Both the position numbers and the translations under genes were made by a program. This document shows, one piece after another, positions 46,041 through 55,200 of a stretch of DNA of 64,000 nt (position 1 is the first letter of the stretch; each line of letters opens with the position of its first letter). Below the pieces are notes generated by a model. It saw only the letters and a program-made list of their open reading frames with translations. It searched no databases and had not been told where the DNA came from. This stretch comes from Bacillus sp. ISL-18. Its GTDB lineage: Bacteria > Bacillota > Bacilli > Bacillales > Cytobacillaceae. The stretch lies in contig NZ_JAGGQG010000006.1 of NCBI RefSeq assembly GCF_018613415.1, positions 248,001 to 312,000 of the forward strand, in the 5' to 3' direction.

Positions 46041-46207
46041 TGTAACGGCCCCTTTATTCGTGTCCGCAGCGTGGTTAGTTTTACCAAAAAACCTATTTCT
46101 ATACGGGTGATGACACTGCTACAAATGTTTCATTCAGTTCACTATTTTGATACTATTAGATTTGAATTTACATATGGAATGAACCAATAAACTAAAAAAG
46201 GTGACTT

Positions 46208-47329
46208 ATGAAAATTATTGTTATAGGAGCGGGAATTCTCGGCGCGTCCACCGCTTACCATTTAGCCAAGTTAGGTGCAGAAGTTCTGGTAATCGATCGG
46301 CATGATTCAGGTCAAGCCACTGATGCGGCAGCTGGTATTGTATGTCCTTGGCTTTCGCAGCGGCGGAATAAAGCCTGGTATCAACTGGCGAAAGGCGGTG
46401 CCCGTTATTATCCGAAGTTAATTGCGCAGCTGGAAGCAGATGGTGAAACAAATACAGGGTATAAACGTGTCGGAGCTATTAGTCTGCATAGGGTTCCTGA
46501 AAAGCTTGAACAGATGGCAGAGCGGGCAAGAAAACGCCGTGAGGATGCCCCTGAAATCGGAGAAATTAGCATTTTGAGTCCTTCTGAAACAAAGAGTTTA
46601 TTCCCGGCTTTAGCGGAGGAATATGGGGCTGTGTACGTAAGTGGCGGGGCACGGGTGGATGGCAGAGCTATTCGTGATGCCCTGATGAGGGCCGCACAAA
46701 AACATGGAGCTTCGTTATTGAGAGGGAATGCATCGATTGTTGCAGAGGGCAAACGGTTTATGGGAATTAGCCTGGAGGGGACTGTGCTGCCGGCGGATCA
46801 GGTCATAGTAACCGGAGGAGCATGGTCGAAAGAGTTATTGGCGCCCTTAGGGGTTGAGTTTTTAGTTAAGCCGCAAAAGGCGCAAATCATCCATCTTGAA
46901 TTGCCAAATGCAGATACTGGTTCATGGCCTGTGGTGATGCCGGTTAGTAATCAATATATCCTTACTTTTGAAAATGGACGAGTGGTCGTTGGTTCAACCC
47001 ATGAAAATGAAGCCGGTTTTGATCACCGTGTAACGGCAGGCGGCATCCAAGAGATTTTGAATAAGGCTCTAGAGGTTGCACCGGGGCTTTCTGATAGCAC
47101 GTATCTTGAAACACGTGTGGGGTTCAGGCCTTTTTCACCGGGCTTTTTACCGGTAATGGGGGCTTTGCCTGATTATGATAGCATCTATGTGGCAAACGGT
47201 CTGGGTGCCTCGGGGCTTACGAGTGGACCGTACATTGGTGCGGAGCTTGCTAAGCATGTTGTTGGGAAGCCAACAGAGATCGATTTTAGTCTCTACGATG
47301 TAGCAGGGGCAATTGGAAATAGGGAGTAA
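46208..47329 (+). CDS. FAD-dependent amino acid oxidase/dehydrogenase (DAO family)
   Basis: A 373-residue DAO-superfamily flavoprotein. The ADP-binding fold MKIIVIGAGILGASTAYHLAKLGAEVLVID is at the very N terminus (key glycines 8, 10 and 13), a substrate region lies mid-protein, and the closing THENEAGF, RVGFRPFSPGFLP and NGLGASGLTSGP segments are typical of D-amino acid dehydrogenases and glycine/sarcosine oxidases. No signal or membrane helix is seen. It stands alone, so its amino-acid substrate cannot be fixed. Confidence 0.88.
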   Translation: MKIIVIGAGILGASTAYHLAKLGAEVLVIDRHDSGQATDAAAGIVCPWLSQRRNKAWYQLAKGGARYYPKLIAQLEADGETNTGYKRVGAISLHRVPEKLEQMAERARKRREDAPEIGEISILSPSETKSLFPALAEEYGAVYVSGGARVDGRAIRDALMRAAQKHGASLLRGNASIVAEGKRFMGISLEGTVLPADQVIVTGGAWSKELLAPLGVEFLVKPQKAQIIHLELPNADTGSWPVVMPVSNQYILTFENGRVVVGSTHENEAGFDHRVTAGGIQEILNKALEVAPGLSDSTYLETRVGFRPFSPGFLPVMGALPDYDSIYVANGLGASGLTSGPYIGAELAKHVVGKPTEIDFSLYDVAGAIGNRE

Positions 47330-47572
47330 ATGATTGCTGCGGCCATTTTGATGGAGACACAACAAAATGGTATCTGAGGAATATGGCTATATGTTGGGTT
47401 CATGAGGAAAAAACAAAAAGGAAATCAGGATATCATGTCCACATGGCGGATTCATGTTTAAAAACCCCCTTTGAGCGTGGTGGTTATCTATCATTTGGAT
47501 TGTATTTTTGTTGAATAGGTTCCCAATTCTTTTGAATGAATGAAATAACTTACAATCTCCAGCCAACCTAAA

Positions 47573-47612
47573 AAAAGACCTGCTTTTCTATCAAGATAAA
47601 AGCAGGTCTTTT
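47573..47612. terminator. bidirectional terminator
   Basis: AAAAGACCTGCTTTT pairs perfectly with AAAAGCAGGTCTTTT around a 10-base loop, just beyond the symporter stop codon. It serves the minus-strand yhjCB operon and can stop plus-strand reads from the oxidase gene. Confidence 0.9.
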
Positions 47613-47618
47613 ACATTA

Positions 47619-49100
47619 TTAAGCACCTTTTTTTACATTCTGTTGTTTACCAAATAACTGTTCAAGAATAGAGTTATGTTTAATTCTAGACACAAACAAT
47701 GGATTTAGCAGCACCGTTACAATCACATTGGCCATTAATCCCCAGAAACCTTCATAAATACCAAAAGATTTTCCAGTTGCATAAACAGTGAAGGTAACCA
47801 CTAAACCAACAATTAACCCCCCAATAGTAGCTTCTTTTGTTTGGTTTTTCCAAAAAAGGCTAAACACAATGGCTGGGAAGATTTGTACCATTCCGGAAAC
47901 TCCTAGTAATTGTAATGAAACGAGGGCAGAAGGGAACACCATACCGAATACTAAGGCAAGTCCAATAACAACAAATACCATACAACGAGTAACCAAAGTA
48001 AGTTTTGCGGGTTGAACCTTTGGATTAATTAAATCACGGTAAATATTATTAGCAAATAAATTGGATGCCCCAATTGCCATGATGGAACAAGGTATTAGTG
48101 AAGCAAGAGCTATGGTTGAATAAGCTAAACCTTGGACAACTCCTCCATAAGAAACTTGGACCAAATTTAATAGTGCAAATCTTGGGTTCGTACCTTCTGG
48201 AAGAACATGAAAGGCCACAAAGCCAAGGAAAATTAATAGAATTAAAACGATATTATATAATGGAAGAAAAATAGCATTCTTCCGAAGCGCATCCGCACTT
48301 TTTGCTGTAAATACACCTGTCGCTGCGTGGGCCCACATAAATAAAGCCAAGCCGGATACCAACGAAGCTGTTAAAAACCATGGGATTCCTTTAGGACCTG
48401 ATGCAGGGATGGTTAAGAGCTGAGGTGAATCGGCAGCTACCTTATCAATCATCGCTCCCCAGCTTCCGAAATGAATGATAGGGAGATTCACCACTAGGAA
48501 TAACATAATCACCCACACTAAAATGTCTTTAATAACTGCGGTATAAGTTGGTCCCTTAATCCCGCTAAAAAATGTAAATAGTGCTACTAGAAGGAAAGAT
48601 ATGATGACGACAACTTTTACATTAATAAATCCTGTTCCTGCAACTGTCAATGTATCTTGAATCCCCGCTAATTGCAAATCTATGTAAGGAATAAGCATTA
48701 ACACACCGACCACGGCAATTAAGAAGGATAAAAATTTACTATTAAATCGCACCTTCGCATAATCGGCAAGTGTAGTTATTTTATGATTCTTTGAAAACTT
48801 CCATAGCTTAGGAAGGAAGAAATAGGAGATAAAGTACGCAATAATGGTATATGGAATCGCAAAGAATGCTAGACTTCCACCTGTGTAAGCTGTACTTGTT
48901 AGCCCTAAAAAGGTATAAGCTGTGTATAGGTCAGCGCCGACTAAGAACCAGACGAGTAAGGTCCCAAAACGCCTGCCGCCGACAGACCATTCTTCGACTG
49001 AACTTCTGTTCGTTTTATCTCTGCCGGATATGAATCCTATTAAGACAACCCCTAAAACAATGATTCCTGTAATTAACAAAGCTGTAAGATTTCCTTGCAT
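47619..49100 (-). CDS. yhjB: sodium:solute symporter family permease (YhjB-like)
   Basis: A 493-residue SSS-family transporter with about 13 membrane helices. VEEWSVGGRRFGTLLVWFL near residue 35 and the YTAYTFLGLTSTAY segment are typical; LASLIPCSIMAIGASNLFANNIYRD lies in the late core helices. In sequence and partner it resembles B. subtilis YhjB, and more distantly monocarboxylate carriers such as MctC. Its start overlaps the end of the DUF3311 gene by one base, so the two form a unit. Confidence 0.9.
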   Translation of the reverse strand: MQGNLTALLITGIIVLGVVLIGFISGRDKTNRSSVEEWSVGGRRFGTLLVWFLVGADLYTAYTFLGLTSTAYTGGSLAFFAIPYTIIAYFISYFFLPKLWKFSKNHKITTLADYAKVRFNSKFLSFLIAVVGVLMLIPYIDLQLAGIQDTLTVAGTGFINVKVVVIISFLLVALFTFFSGIKGPTYTAVIKDILVWVIMLFLVVNLPIIHFGSWGAMIDKVAADSPQLLTIPASGPKGIPWFLTASLVSGLALFMWAHAATGVFTAKSADALRKNAIFLPLYNIVLILLIFLGFVAFHVLPEGTNPRFALLNLVQVSYGGVVQGLAYSTIALASLIPCSIMAIGASNLFANNIYRDLINPKVQPAKLTLVTRCMVFVVIGLALVFGMVFPSALVSLQLLGVSGMVQIFPAIVFSLFWKNQTKEATIGGLIVGLVVTFTVYATGKSFGIYEGFWGLMANVIVTVLLNPLFVSRIKHNSILEQLFGKQQNVKKGA

Positions 49101-49303
49101 TACTCAGCACTTCTTTCTGTTTTTTGTAATCTGTAAATCGCAAAGGTACATAAAGGAGTGACTAGCATTCCGAAAAATAACCAAAACGCCAGGAAGGGTA
49201 ATCCAAAAATAATTGGATGAATCCGGTTAACAAATGGAATGGCTGCCAGCATAAAGATAAAAGGCACGATTGATAGTAAAACAATGATGGACTTTTTGCC
49301 CAT
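49100..49303 (-). CDS. yhjC: DUF3311 small membrane protein (YhjC-like)
   Basis: A 67-residue protein with two hydrophobic helices (about residues 6-26 and 34-58), of the DUF3311 family that is commonly encoded directly before an SSS-family permease. It probably serves as a small subunit or partner of the transporter. A good AGGGGGT-type site precedes the ATG. The 237-base spacer upstream also holds the operators of the divergent TetR gene. Confidence 0.88.
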   Translation of the reverse strand: MGKKSIIVLLSIVPFIFMLAAIPFVNRIHPIIFGLPFLAFWLFFGMLVTPLCTFAIYRLQKTERSAE

Positions 49304-49414
49304 TTTTATAACCCCCTGTTTGAAAAATTTTCAACGAAAATAATAGTATCAATTATTTCCAATTAAAACAACAAAATTTTTAGAAAATATATAAAATTCA
49401 TTTCCATTAATAAA

Positions 49415-49427
49415 TGACAAAGTGTCA
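49415..49427. promoter_or_regulatory. TGACA-N3-TGTCA operator 1
   Basis: TGACAAAGTGTCA, in the yhjC/tetR divergent spacer, upstream of the tetR -35 box. It is the exact reverse complement of operator 2, and their flanks extend this to a 15-bp inverted pair. Confidence 0.82.
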
Positions 49428-49436
49428 GTTTAAACT

Positions 49437-49465
49437 TTGACAAATGACACTTTGTCATTTACAAT
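49437..49465 (+). promoter_or_regulatory. promoter of the tetR-ftsH-like operon
   Basis: TTGACA (49437-49442), a 17-base spacer and TACAAT (49460-49465) are near-consensus for sigma-A. Operator 2 fills the spacer and operator 3 begins ten bases past the -10 box. Confidence 0.88.
49445..49457. promoter_or_regulatory. TGACA-N3-TGTCA operator 2, inside the promoter spacer
   Basis: TGACACTTTGTCA lies between the -35 and -10 boxes, where a bound repressor would exclude RNA polymerase. Confidence 0.85.
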
Positions 49466-49475
49466 AGTTTCATAG

Positions 49476-49488
49476 TGACAGACTGTCA
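49476..49488. promoter_or_regulatory. TGACA-N3-TGTCA operator 3, near the transcription start
   Basis: TGACAGACTGTCA covers roughly +4 to +16 of the predicted transcript. Start-to-start spacings are 30 and 31 bases to the other two operators, close to three helical turns. Confidence 0.85.
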
Positions 49489-49540
49489 TGTGAATAATAT
49501 CTACTAATTAGATAGTGGTTTACGATTGGAGGAGCAGCCG

Positions 49541-50152
49541 TTGCCCAAAGTCACCTTTACCAATTTACCTGAAGAAAAAAAACAGACATTGATTGCGGCA
49601 ATGAGAAAAGAGTTTTCAAGAGTTCCGTTATATGATGCGTCTATCTCAAATATCATTAAATCAGCAAATATCCCGCGCGGAAGCTTTTATCAATACTTTG
49701 AAGATAAAGAGGATGCCTTTTTCTATCTTTTAAATGAACTGGTTCTTACTATTCGGAATAACTTTGTTGTTTTACTTAAAAAATATGATGGGGATCTTTT
49801 TGATACCATGGTCGTCTTTTACCAGCACATTATCATGGAGGAAGAGGATGTTCATTTTTTAAAAAATGCGTTTTTAAATATGACGTATAAAATCGAATTA
49901 TCTTTTTCAAAAATCTTTAGGGGCCATGAAAATAGTGGCAGCTTAAGTGATTTTCTCTCTTCTCTTAATACGAGAAACTTAAATATTTCAAACCATAAAG
50001 AATTGTTTCATCTCTTGCAAATTGTCTTTACGATTACCTTAAGAAATGTTGTCGAAAAGTTTGCCAAAGACCTATCGAATGATGAAGCGTTGGACAATTA
50101 TAAAATTGAAATGAATCTTTTAAAAAGCGGATTAGTCCGAAGGGATTCATAA
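49541..50152 (+). CDS. TetR family transcriptional regulator
   Basis: A 203-residue regulator. The N-terminal helix-turn-helix is DASISNIIKSANIPRGSFYQYFEDKEDAFFYLL (shown by ISNIIKSANIPRGSFYQYF), followed by a mostly helical ligand or partner-binding domain. It starts at TTG 49541 with GGAGG eight bases upstream; an earlier in-frame TTG overlaps that site. Three identical-type operators surround its promoter, so it is very probably self-repressing. An FtsH-type protease gene follows 13 bases after its stop, making a regulator-protease operon. Confidence 0.93.
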   Translation: MPKVTFTNLPEEKKQTLIAAMRKEFSRVPLYDASISNIIKSANIPRGSFYQYFEDKEDAFFYLLNELVLTIRNNFVVLLKKYDGDLFDTMVVFYQHIIMEEEDVHFLKNAFLNMTYKIELSFSKIFRGHENSGSLSDFLSSLNTRNLNISNHKELFHLLQIVFTITLRNVVEKFAKDLSNDEALDNYKIEMNLLKSGLVRRDS

Positions 50153-50165
50153 TGGAGGAACAAAC

Positions 50166-51974
50166 GTGAAACGAGTAAAACCACCCAAGAAGCCACTAAT
50201 ATTTTATTATGGAATCATAATCGTTATTATACTGCTATTAAATTCATTTATCTTTCCAGCTATTACGAACCATTCCGTTAAGGAAGTTGATTATGGGACG
50301 TTTTTAACCATGGTTGATAAAGGGCAAGTTAAACAAGTTGAAATTGATGATAACACAATCTCGTTTAAATCAAACAAGTCAGTCCTTTATAAAACAGGGA
50401 CGATTGAAGATCCTGAATTAGTAGACCGTCTGCATAAAGCAGATGTTAAATTTACAAAGGTAATTCCAAAAGAAACGTCGCCTTTGTTAAATTTTATTCT
50501 TTCTTGGATTCTTCCATTTGCTATTTTTATTGCGATTGGTCAATGGTTAACGAAAAAAATGCAAGGTAAAATGATGGGCGGCGGCGGTCCCTTATCATTT
50601 GGAAAAAGCAATGCCAAAGTATACGTGGAAACTGAAACAGGAATTACCTTTAAAAATGTGGCTGGACAAGATGAGGCAAAAGAGGCACTTCAAGAAATCG
50701 TCGACTTCCTTCATAATCCGAAAAAGTATAAAGAAATTGGAGCAAATATTCCAAAGGGCGCTCTCTTAGTAGGACCTCCGGGAACAGGGAAAACGATGCT
50801 CGCCAAGGCGGTTGCTGGTGAATCAAAGGTTCCATTCTTCTCTATGTCAGGTTCCGAATTTGTCGAGATGTTTGTTGGAATGGGGGCTGCTAGAGTAAGA
50901 GATTTATTTAAACAAGCACAGGAAAAAGCCCCATGTATTGTGTTTATCGATGAAATCGATGCAATCGGGAAAAGCCGAAATTCTGGAATGGCTGGGGGTA
51001 ATGATGAACGGGAACAAACCTTGAACCAGCTGTTAACAGAAATGGACGGGTTTGATGCGGATAAAGGTGTCGTGATCCTTGCCGCTACCAATAGACCGGA
51101 AACACTTGATAAGGCGCTTTTAAGACCGGGCCGTTTTGACCGAAGAGTACCGGTTGAATTACCAGATTTGAAAGGACGGGAATCGATCTTAAACGTCCAT
51201 GCTGCAAAAGTGAAACTAGCGGATGATGTTGATTTTAATGTAATTGCTAGAGCCACTTCTGGAGCATCCGGTGCCGATTTGGCCAATATTATTAATGAAG
51301 CTGCTTTAAGGGCCGTAAGATTAGGCCGAACCAAGGTAACTCAAAATGATTTGGAAGAGTCCGTGGAAGTCGTCATTGCTGGTTACCAACGTAAAAACGC
51401 CGTCATCTCAATGAAGGATAAACTAACGATTTCCTATCATGAAATCGGCCATGCCTTGGTTGCAGCCAAGCAGAGTCACTCTGCTCCTGTTCATAAAATC
51501 ACGATTATTCCAAGAACGTCTGGTGCGTTGGGTTACACCATGCAGGTAGATGAGCAAGAAACGGTGTTAATGACAAAAGAGCAGGCCTTGGATAAAATCA
51601 CCACCTATATGGGAGGACGTGCAGCAGAGGAGATTATCTTTAAAACGGTAACGTCCGGTGCATCTAATGACATCGAACAAGCTACGAAGATTGCTCGAGC
51701 AATGGTTACTAGATTTGGTATGAGTGAAGAGTTTGATATGATGGCACTGGAAACAGTAAATAATCCCTATTTAGGCGGGGATACTTCGTTAATGGTGTCC
51801 GCGGAAACAGCTGCCAAAGTAGATGCCGAAATTCTTAAGATTATAAAATCTTGTCACCAAAATGCGATTCGGATTTTAGAGGATAATAAAGATAAATTAC
51901 ATGAATTAACGAAATATTTGTTAGAAAAAGAAACCATCACCGGCGACGAATTTATGTCTATTTTATTAGCTTAG
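50166..51974 (+). CDS. FtsH-type ATP-dependent zinc metalloprotease, extra copy
   Basis: A 602-residue membrane AAA+ protease. Two helices near residues 12-30 and 107-126 flank a short extracytoplasmic domain of about 75 residues; the cytosolic AAA+ module has Walker A GPPGTGKT (203-210), Walker [12 protein letters not shown] and the second region [10 protein letters not shown]. The M41 protease zinc site is His425-Glu426-X2-His429 (HEIGH, rather than the usual HEAGH), with a downstream Asp in SNDIEQAT. It is shorter at the C terminus than housekeeping FtsH. Location behind a TetR repressor suggests an inducible membrane-protein quality-control protease in addition to the constitutive one. 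Confidence 0.92.
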   Translation: MKRVKPPKKPLIFYYGIIIVIILLLNSFIFPAITNHSVKEVDYGTFLTMVDKGQVKQVEIDDNTISFKSNKSVLYKTGTIEDPELVDRLHKADVKFTKVIPKETSPLLNFILSWILPFAIFIAIGQWLTKKMQGKMMGGGGPLSFGKSNAKVYVETETGITFKNVAGQDEAKEALQEIVDFLHNPKKYKEIGANIPKGALLVGPPGTGKTMLAKAVAGESKVPFFSMSGSEFVEMFVGMGAARVRDLFKQAQEKAPCIVFIDEIDAIGKSRNSGMAGGNDEREQTLNQLLTEMDGFDADKGVVILAATNRPETLDKALLRPGRFDRRVPVELPDLKGRESILNVHAAKVKLADDVDFNVIARATSGASGADLANIINEAALRAVRLGRTKVTQNDLEESVEVVIAGYQRKNAVISMKDKLTISYHEIGHALVAAKQSHSAPVHKITIIPRTSGALGYTMQVDEQETVLMTKEQALDKITTYMGGRAAEEIIFKTVTSGASNDIEQATKIARAMVTRFGMSEEFDMMALETVNNPYLGGDTSLMVSAETAAKVDAEILKIIKSCHQNAIRILEDNKDKLHELTKYLLEKETITGDEFMSILLA

Positions 51975-51992
51975 TCGTGATGAAAACAAGGG

Positions 51993-52030
51993 AAGCCAGG
52001 GTAGAATTAACTACCCTGGCTTTTGTTTTT
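51993..52030 (+). terminator. intrinsic terminator of the tetR-ftsH-like operon
   Basis: AAGCCAGGGTAG pairs perfectly with CTACCCTGGCTT around a 6-base loop, followed by TTGTTTTT. Confidence 0.92.
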
Positions 52031-52158
52031 GGATATAGGATAAAAGGTCCGCTAAAACATAGTAGGATTTACTCATTTTGATTCGACCACTGTTTTTTAA
52101 ACTGAATTGTCTGATTTTTATATATTCAGAAGTAAAACGTTAGAGGTAAGATATCTGT

Positions 52159-52172
52159 TGAAAGCGTTGTCA
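52159..52172 (+). promoter_or_regulatory. CcpA catabolite-responsive element (cre)
   Basis: TGAAAGCGTTGTCA fits every position of the Bacillus cre consensus TGWAANCGNTNWCA. It lies 73 bases before the start codon of the pectinolytic fusion gene, a position suited to repression of that gene by CcpA when preferred sugars are present. Confidence 0.85.
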
Positions 52173-52244
52173 ATACAAAGGGAGGTGTCAGGATTATCGC
52201 ATGCATGCTAAATCGCAAGTAATGGGAGAAGAGGAGGAAATGAT

Positions 52245-55200
52245 TTGTTAATCAAAAGGTATAAGCTGAAAAGGATGATGGCCACGATCCTTAGTTTTTT
52301 GCTGATTTTGGCTTCAATCCCAGCTGCTGCTCTACAGGTATCGGCTGCAGAAACCCCCTTAACTAAAAAGTTTGATTTTGGAACACCTTCTAGTCCAGTA
52401 ACAGAAGGTTATCTTCAAGTTTCTTCAGAGACCGCATACTCGGCTGAAAAGGGATATGGATTTGCTGATCCCTCTAAGGTATCTTCAGCGGACAGAAAAA
52501 CCGCTTATAAGTTAAAATCAGACTTCATTTCCACTACGGGAACAGCCTTTAACGTGGATCTTCCAAACGGAGACTATACAGTCACCGTGGTTTCAGGAGA
52601 TGAGACAGAAGGAACGGCAGTAGGCGTGAAGGCGGAGAATATCCAAAAGGTTCAAGATACAACCCTTGGTGCCGGCGAGTATCTGGAACGAACCTTTGAT
52701 ATCGCCCTCGTTGATGGTCAATTAACAATAGAGCTGACAGGAACAAATCCTAAACTAAACGGCTTGACCATTGAAAAACTCCCGGAACGAGTCGCAGGAG
52801 AACTTCCAACGGTTTACATAGCAGGGGACTCGACGGTACAAACCTATGATGAATATTGGAGACCGCAAGCTGGATGGGGACAGATGATTTCCCGCTTTTT
52901 CAGTTCGGATATTACTTTTAAAAACCATGCCATTGGAGGCAGAAGCTCAAAGTCGTTTATTAATGAAGGCAGATTAGATACCGTTTTGCGTGAAATCAAA
53001 CCAAATGATTATTTCTTTATTCAATTTGGTCATAATGATGCGACGATAAGTGTACCTGAGCGATATGCATCAGTACCAGATTACAAAAACTACTTAAAGA
53101 CCTATATTAATGGTGCTCGGCAGCGCGGTGCGATTCCGATCCTTGTTACGCCAATGGGCAGACGGGACTTTAATCCAGACACAGGTAAGTTTAACGTCAG
53201 TTTCCCTGAATATGTACAGGGGATGAAAGAAGTCGCTGAAGAACTAAACGTTGATGTGGTTGATTTGAGCGCCCGCAGTGTAGCGTACTACAACACGATT
53301 GGTCCGGAAGGCTCGCTTTCCGTATTCCTTCAATTAGATCCAGGTATCTATACGGCTTTTCCTAATGGGTCTCAAGATAATACGCATTTCCAAGAATATG
53401 GGGCCATTCAAATGGCACGATTAATCTCGGAAGAAGTGAAAAAACTAGATATTCCTTTATCTTCTTATGTAACCGGTATTGAACCTCCAGCCAATATTCC
53501 TGTAAAACCTACTAATTTAGTTGCAAGCAGTATTAGTAATGCAGGAGCATTCTTAACCTGGAAAGGGATCGAAGGAGCCGATATCTATAAGGTATATCGT
53601 AAGCTTTCAACTGATAAGGAATTCTCGTTAATTGGCAGCGCGACTATCCCGCAACTAAATGTTACTGGAATGGAAGAAGGGAAAACCTACGATATTGTGG
53701 TTTCGGCCGTTAACGGAAAAGGGGAGTCTGAGAAATCAGAAATTACCCAAGTCACAACTAAAAAGGCAACATTGAAATATGACTTTGGATTAGCAGGTAA
53801 TCCAATTGCGGAAGGTTATACTGGCGTCAATCTATCGACTAAATATGTGAAAGAAAAAGGGTACGGAATTGTCGACCCTACTGGCATGATTGGACGGGAC
53901 CGAAGCACAGGAGGAGATTTGCTTCGCGATTGGCTCGGCTACTTTAATGTTGGCTGGAAATTTAATGTGGATCTGCCGAACGGTCTTTATGCTGTAAAGG
54001 TTTATGTAGGAGATTTCTTAGGCAGTGCCAGAACAACCCTCGCCATTGAAGGGCAGGATTATGGGACGATTTCCGCACCGAGTAAAAACTACACTACGAA
54101 GGTTGTATCACAAGTATCGGTAAAGGATGGGCAAATGAATTTTAGCTTCGGTGGTTCAACGGGAATTGTAAACGGCTTAGAAATTACTCCGATCATACTT
54201 GCCCCATCCGAATTAAAAGTGGAAGAACAGTCGCTGGATATCAACAAGCCATTTGTCTCCCTTTCATGGAAACTTGTTGATGATGCAGAAAAATATAATG
54301 TCTACCGAAAAATTGCTGGAACAAAGGATTTTGTATTAGTTGGAAGTGCTAATAACAATTCTTATAAAGACACTACAGTCGATGTAGGTTTAGAGTATGA
54401 ATATGTGGTCACAACCATTGATCATTCCAACGTGGAAACTGTCCCTTCCTTGCCGCTTGAAGTGAAGATGATAGATCCATCACAGCCGGTACCAGCCCAG
54501 CCAAATAACCTAAATGTTGGAGATGTTAATAAAAACGATCTTACCATCAGCTGGGGTCAAGTGGATGGTGCAATCACTTACAATGTGTACCGCTCCAAAA
54601 AACAGGATGGCCCGTACCAACTAATTGGCAAATCGAAAAGTCCCTCCTATCAGGATAAGACAGTTTTAACTACGATTTCTTATTTTTACAAAGTGGCAGC
54701 CGTGAATGCAGGTGGAATTTCAGAACTTTCTGAAAGTCTTGAAACGCCTGCTGTAACAGTTTTAAAGCGGCAAATGGAAGATATTGATCGGGCGCCAGTA
54801 TCAATTAAGACAGATGATGGTGTTTACGTAAGCTGGAGAATGCTTGGTACAGATCCAGCTGATATTAGCTTTAACGTCTATCGTGACGGTAAAAAGATCA
54901 ATGAAACTCCTGTTACAACCAGCACCAACTATGTAGATAAGGACGGAAAAGCAGATTCTGTTTATGAAATCCGAGCCATCATCAACGGTAAGGAAAGAAA
55001 ATCGCAGGATATGGCTAAAGTATTAAATAAAAATTACATGGACATCCCGCTTCAAAAACCAAAGGATGGTGTTACACCGCTTGGCGACCCGTATTCCTAT
55101 CGAGCGAACGATGCGAGTGTAGGAGACTTAGACGGTGATGGTAAATATGAACTAGTTTTAAAATGGGACCCTTCCAATTCCAAGGATAATTCACAAGCAG

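Noticed and set aside
49526..49543. Earlier TTG start for the TetR gene at 49526
   Set aside because: It overlaps the GGAGG ribosome site, which is correctly spaced for TTG 49541.
50711..51334. 207-codon minus-strand open frame inside the FtsH-like gene
   Set aside because: It is antisense to the AAA+ domain, Ser/Ala/Pro-rich from reverse codon bias, and has no ribosome site; it is a shadow frame.
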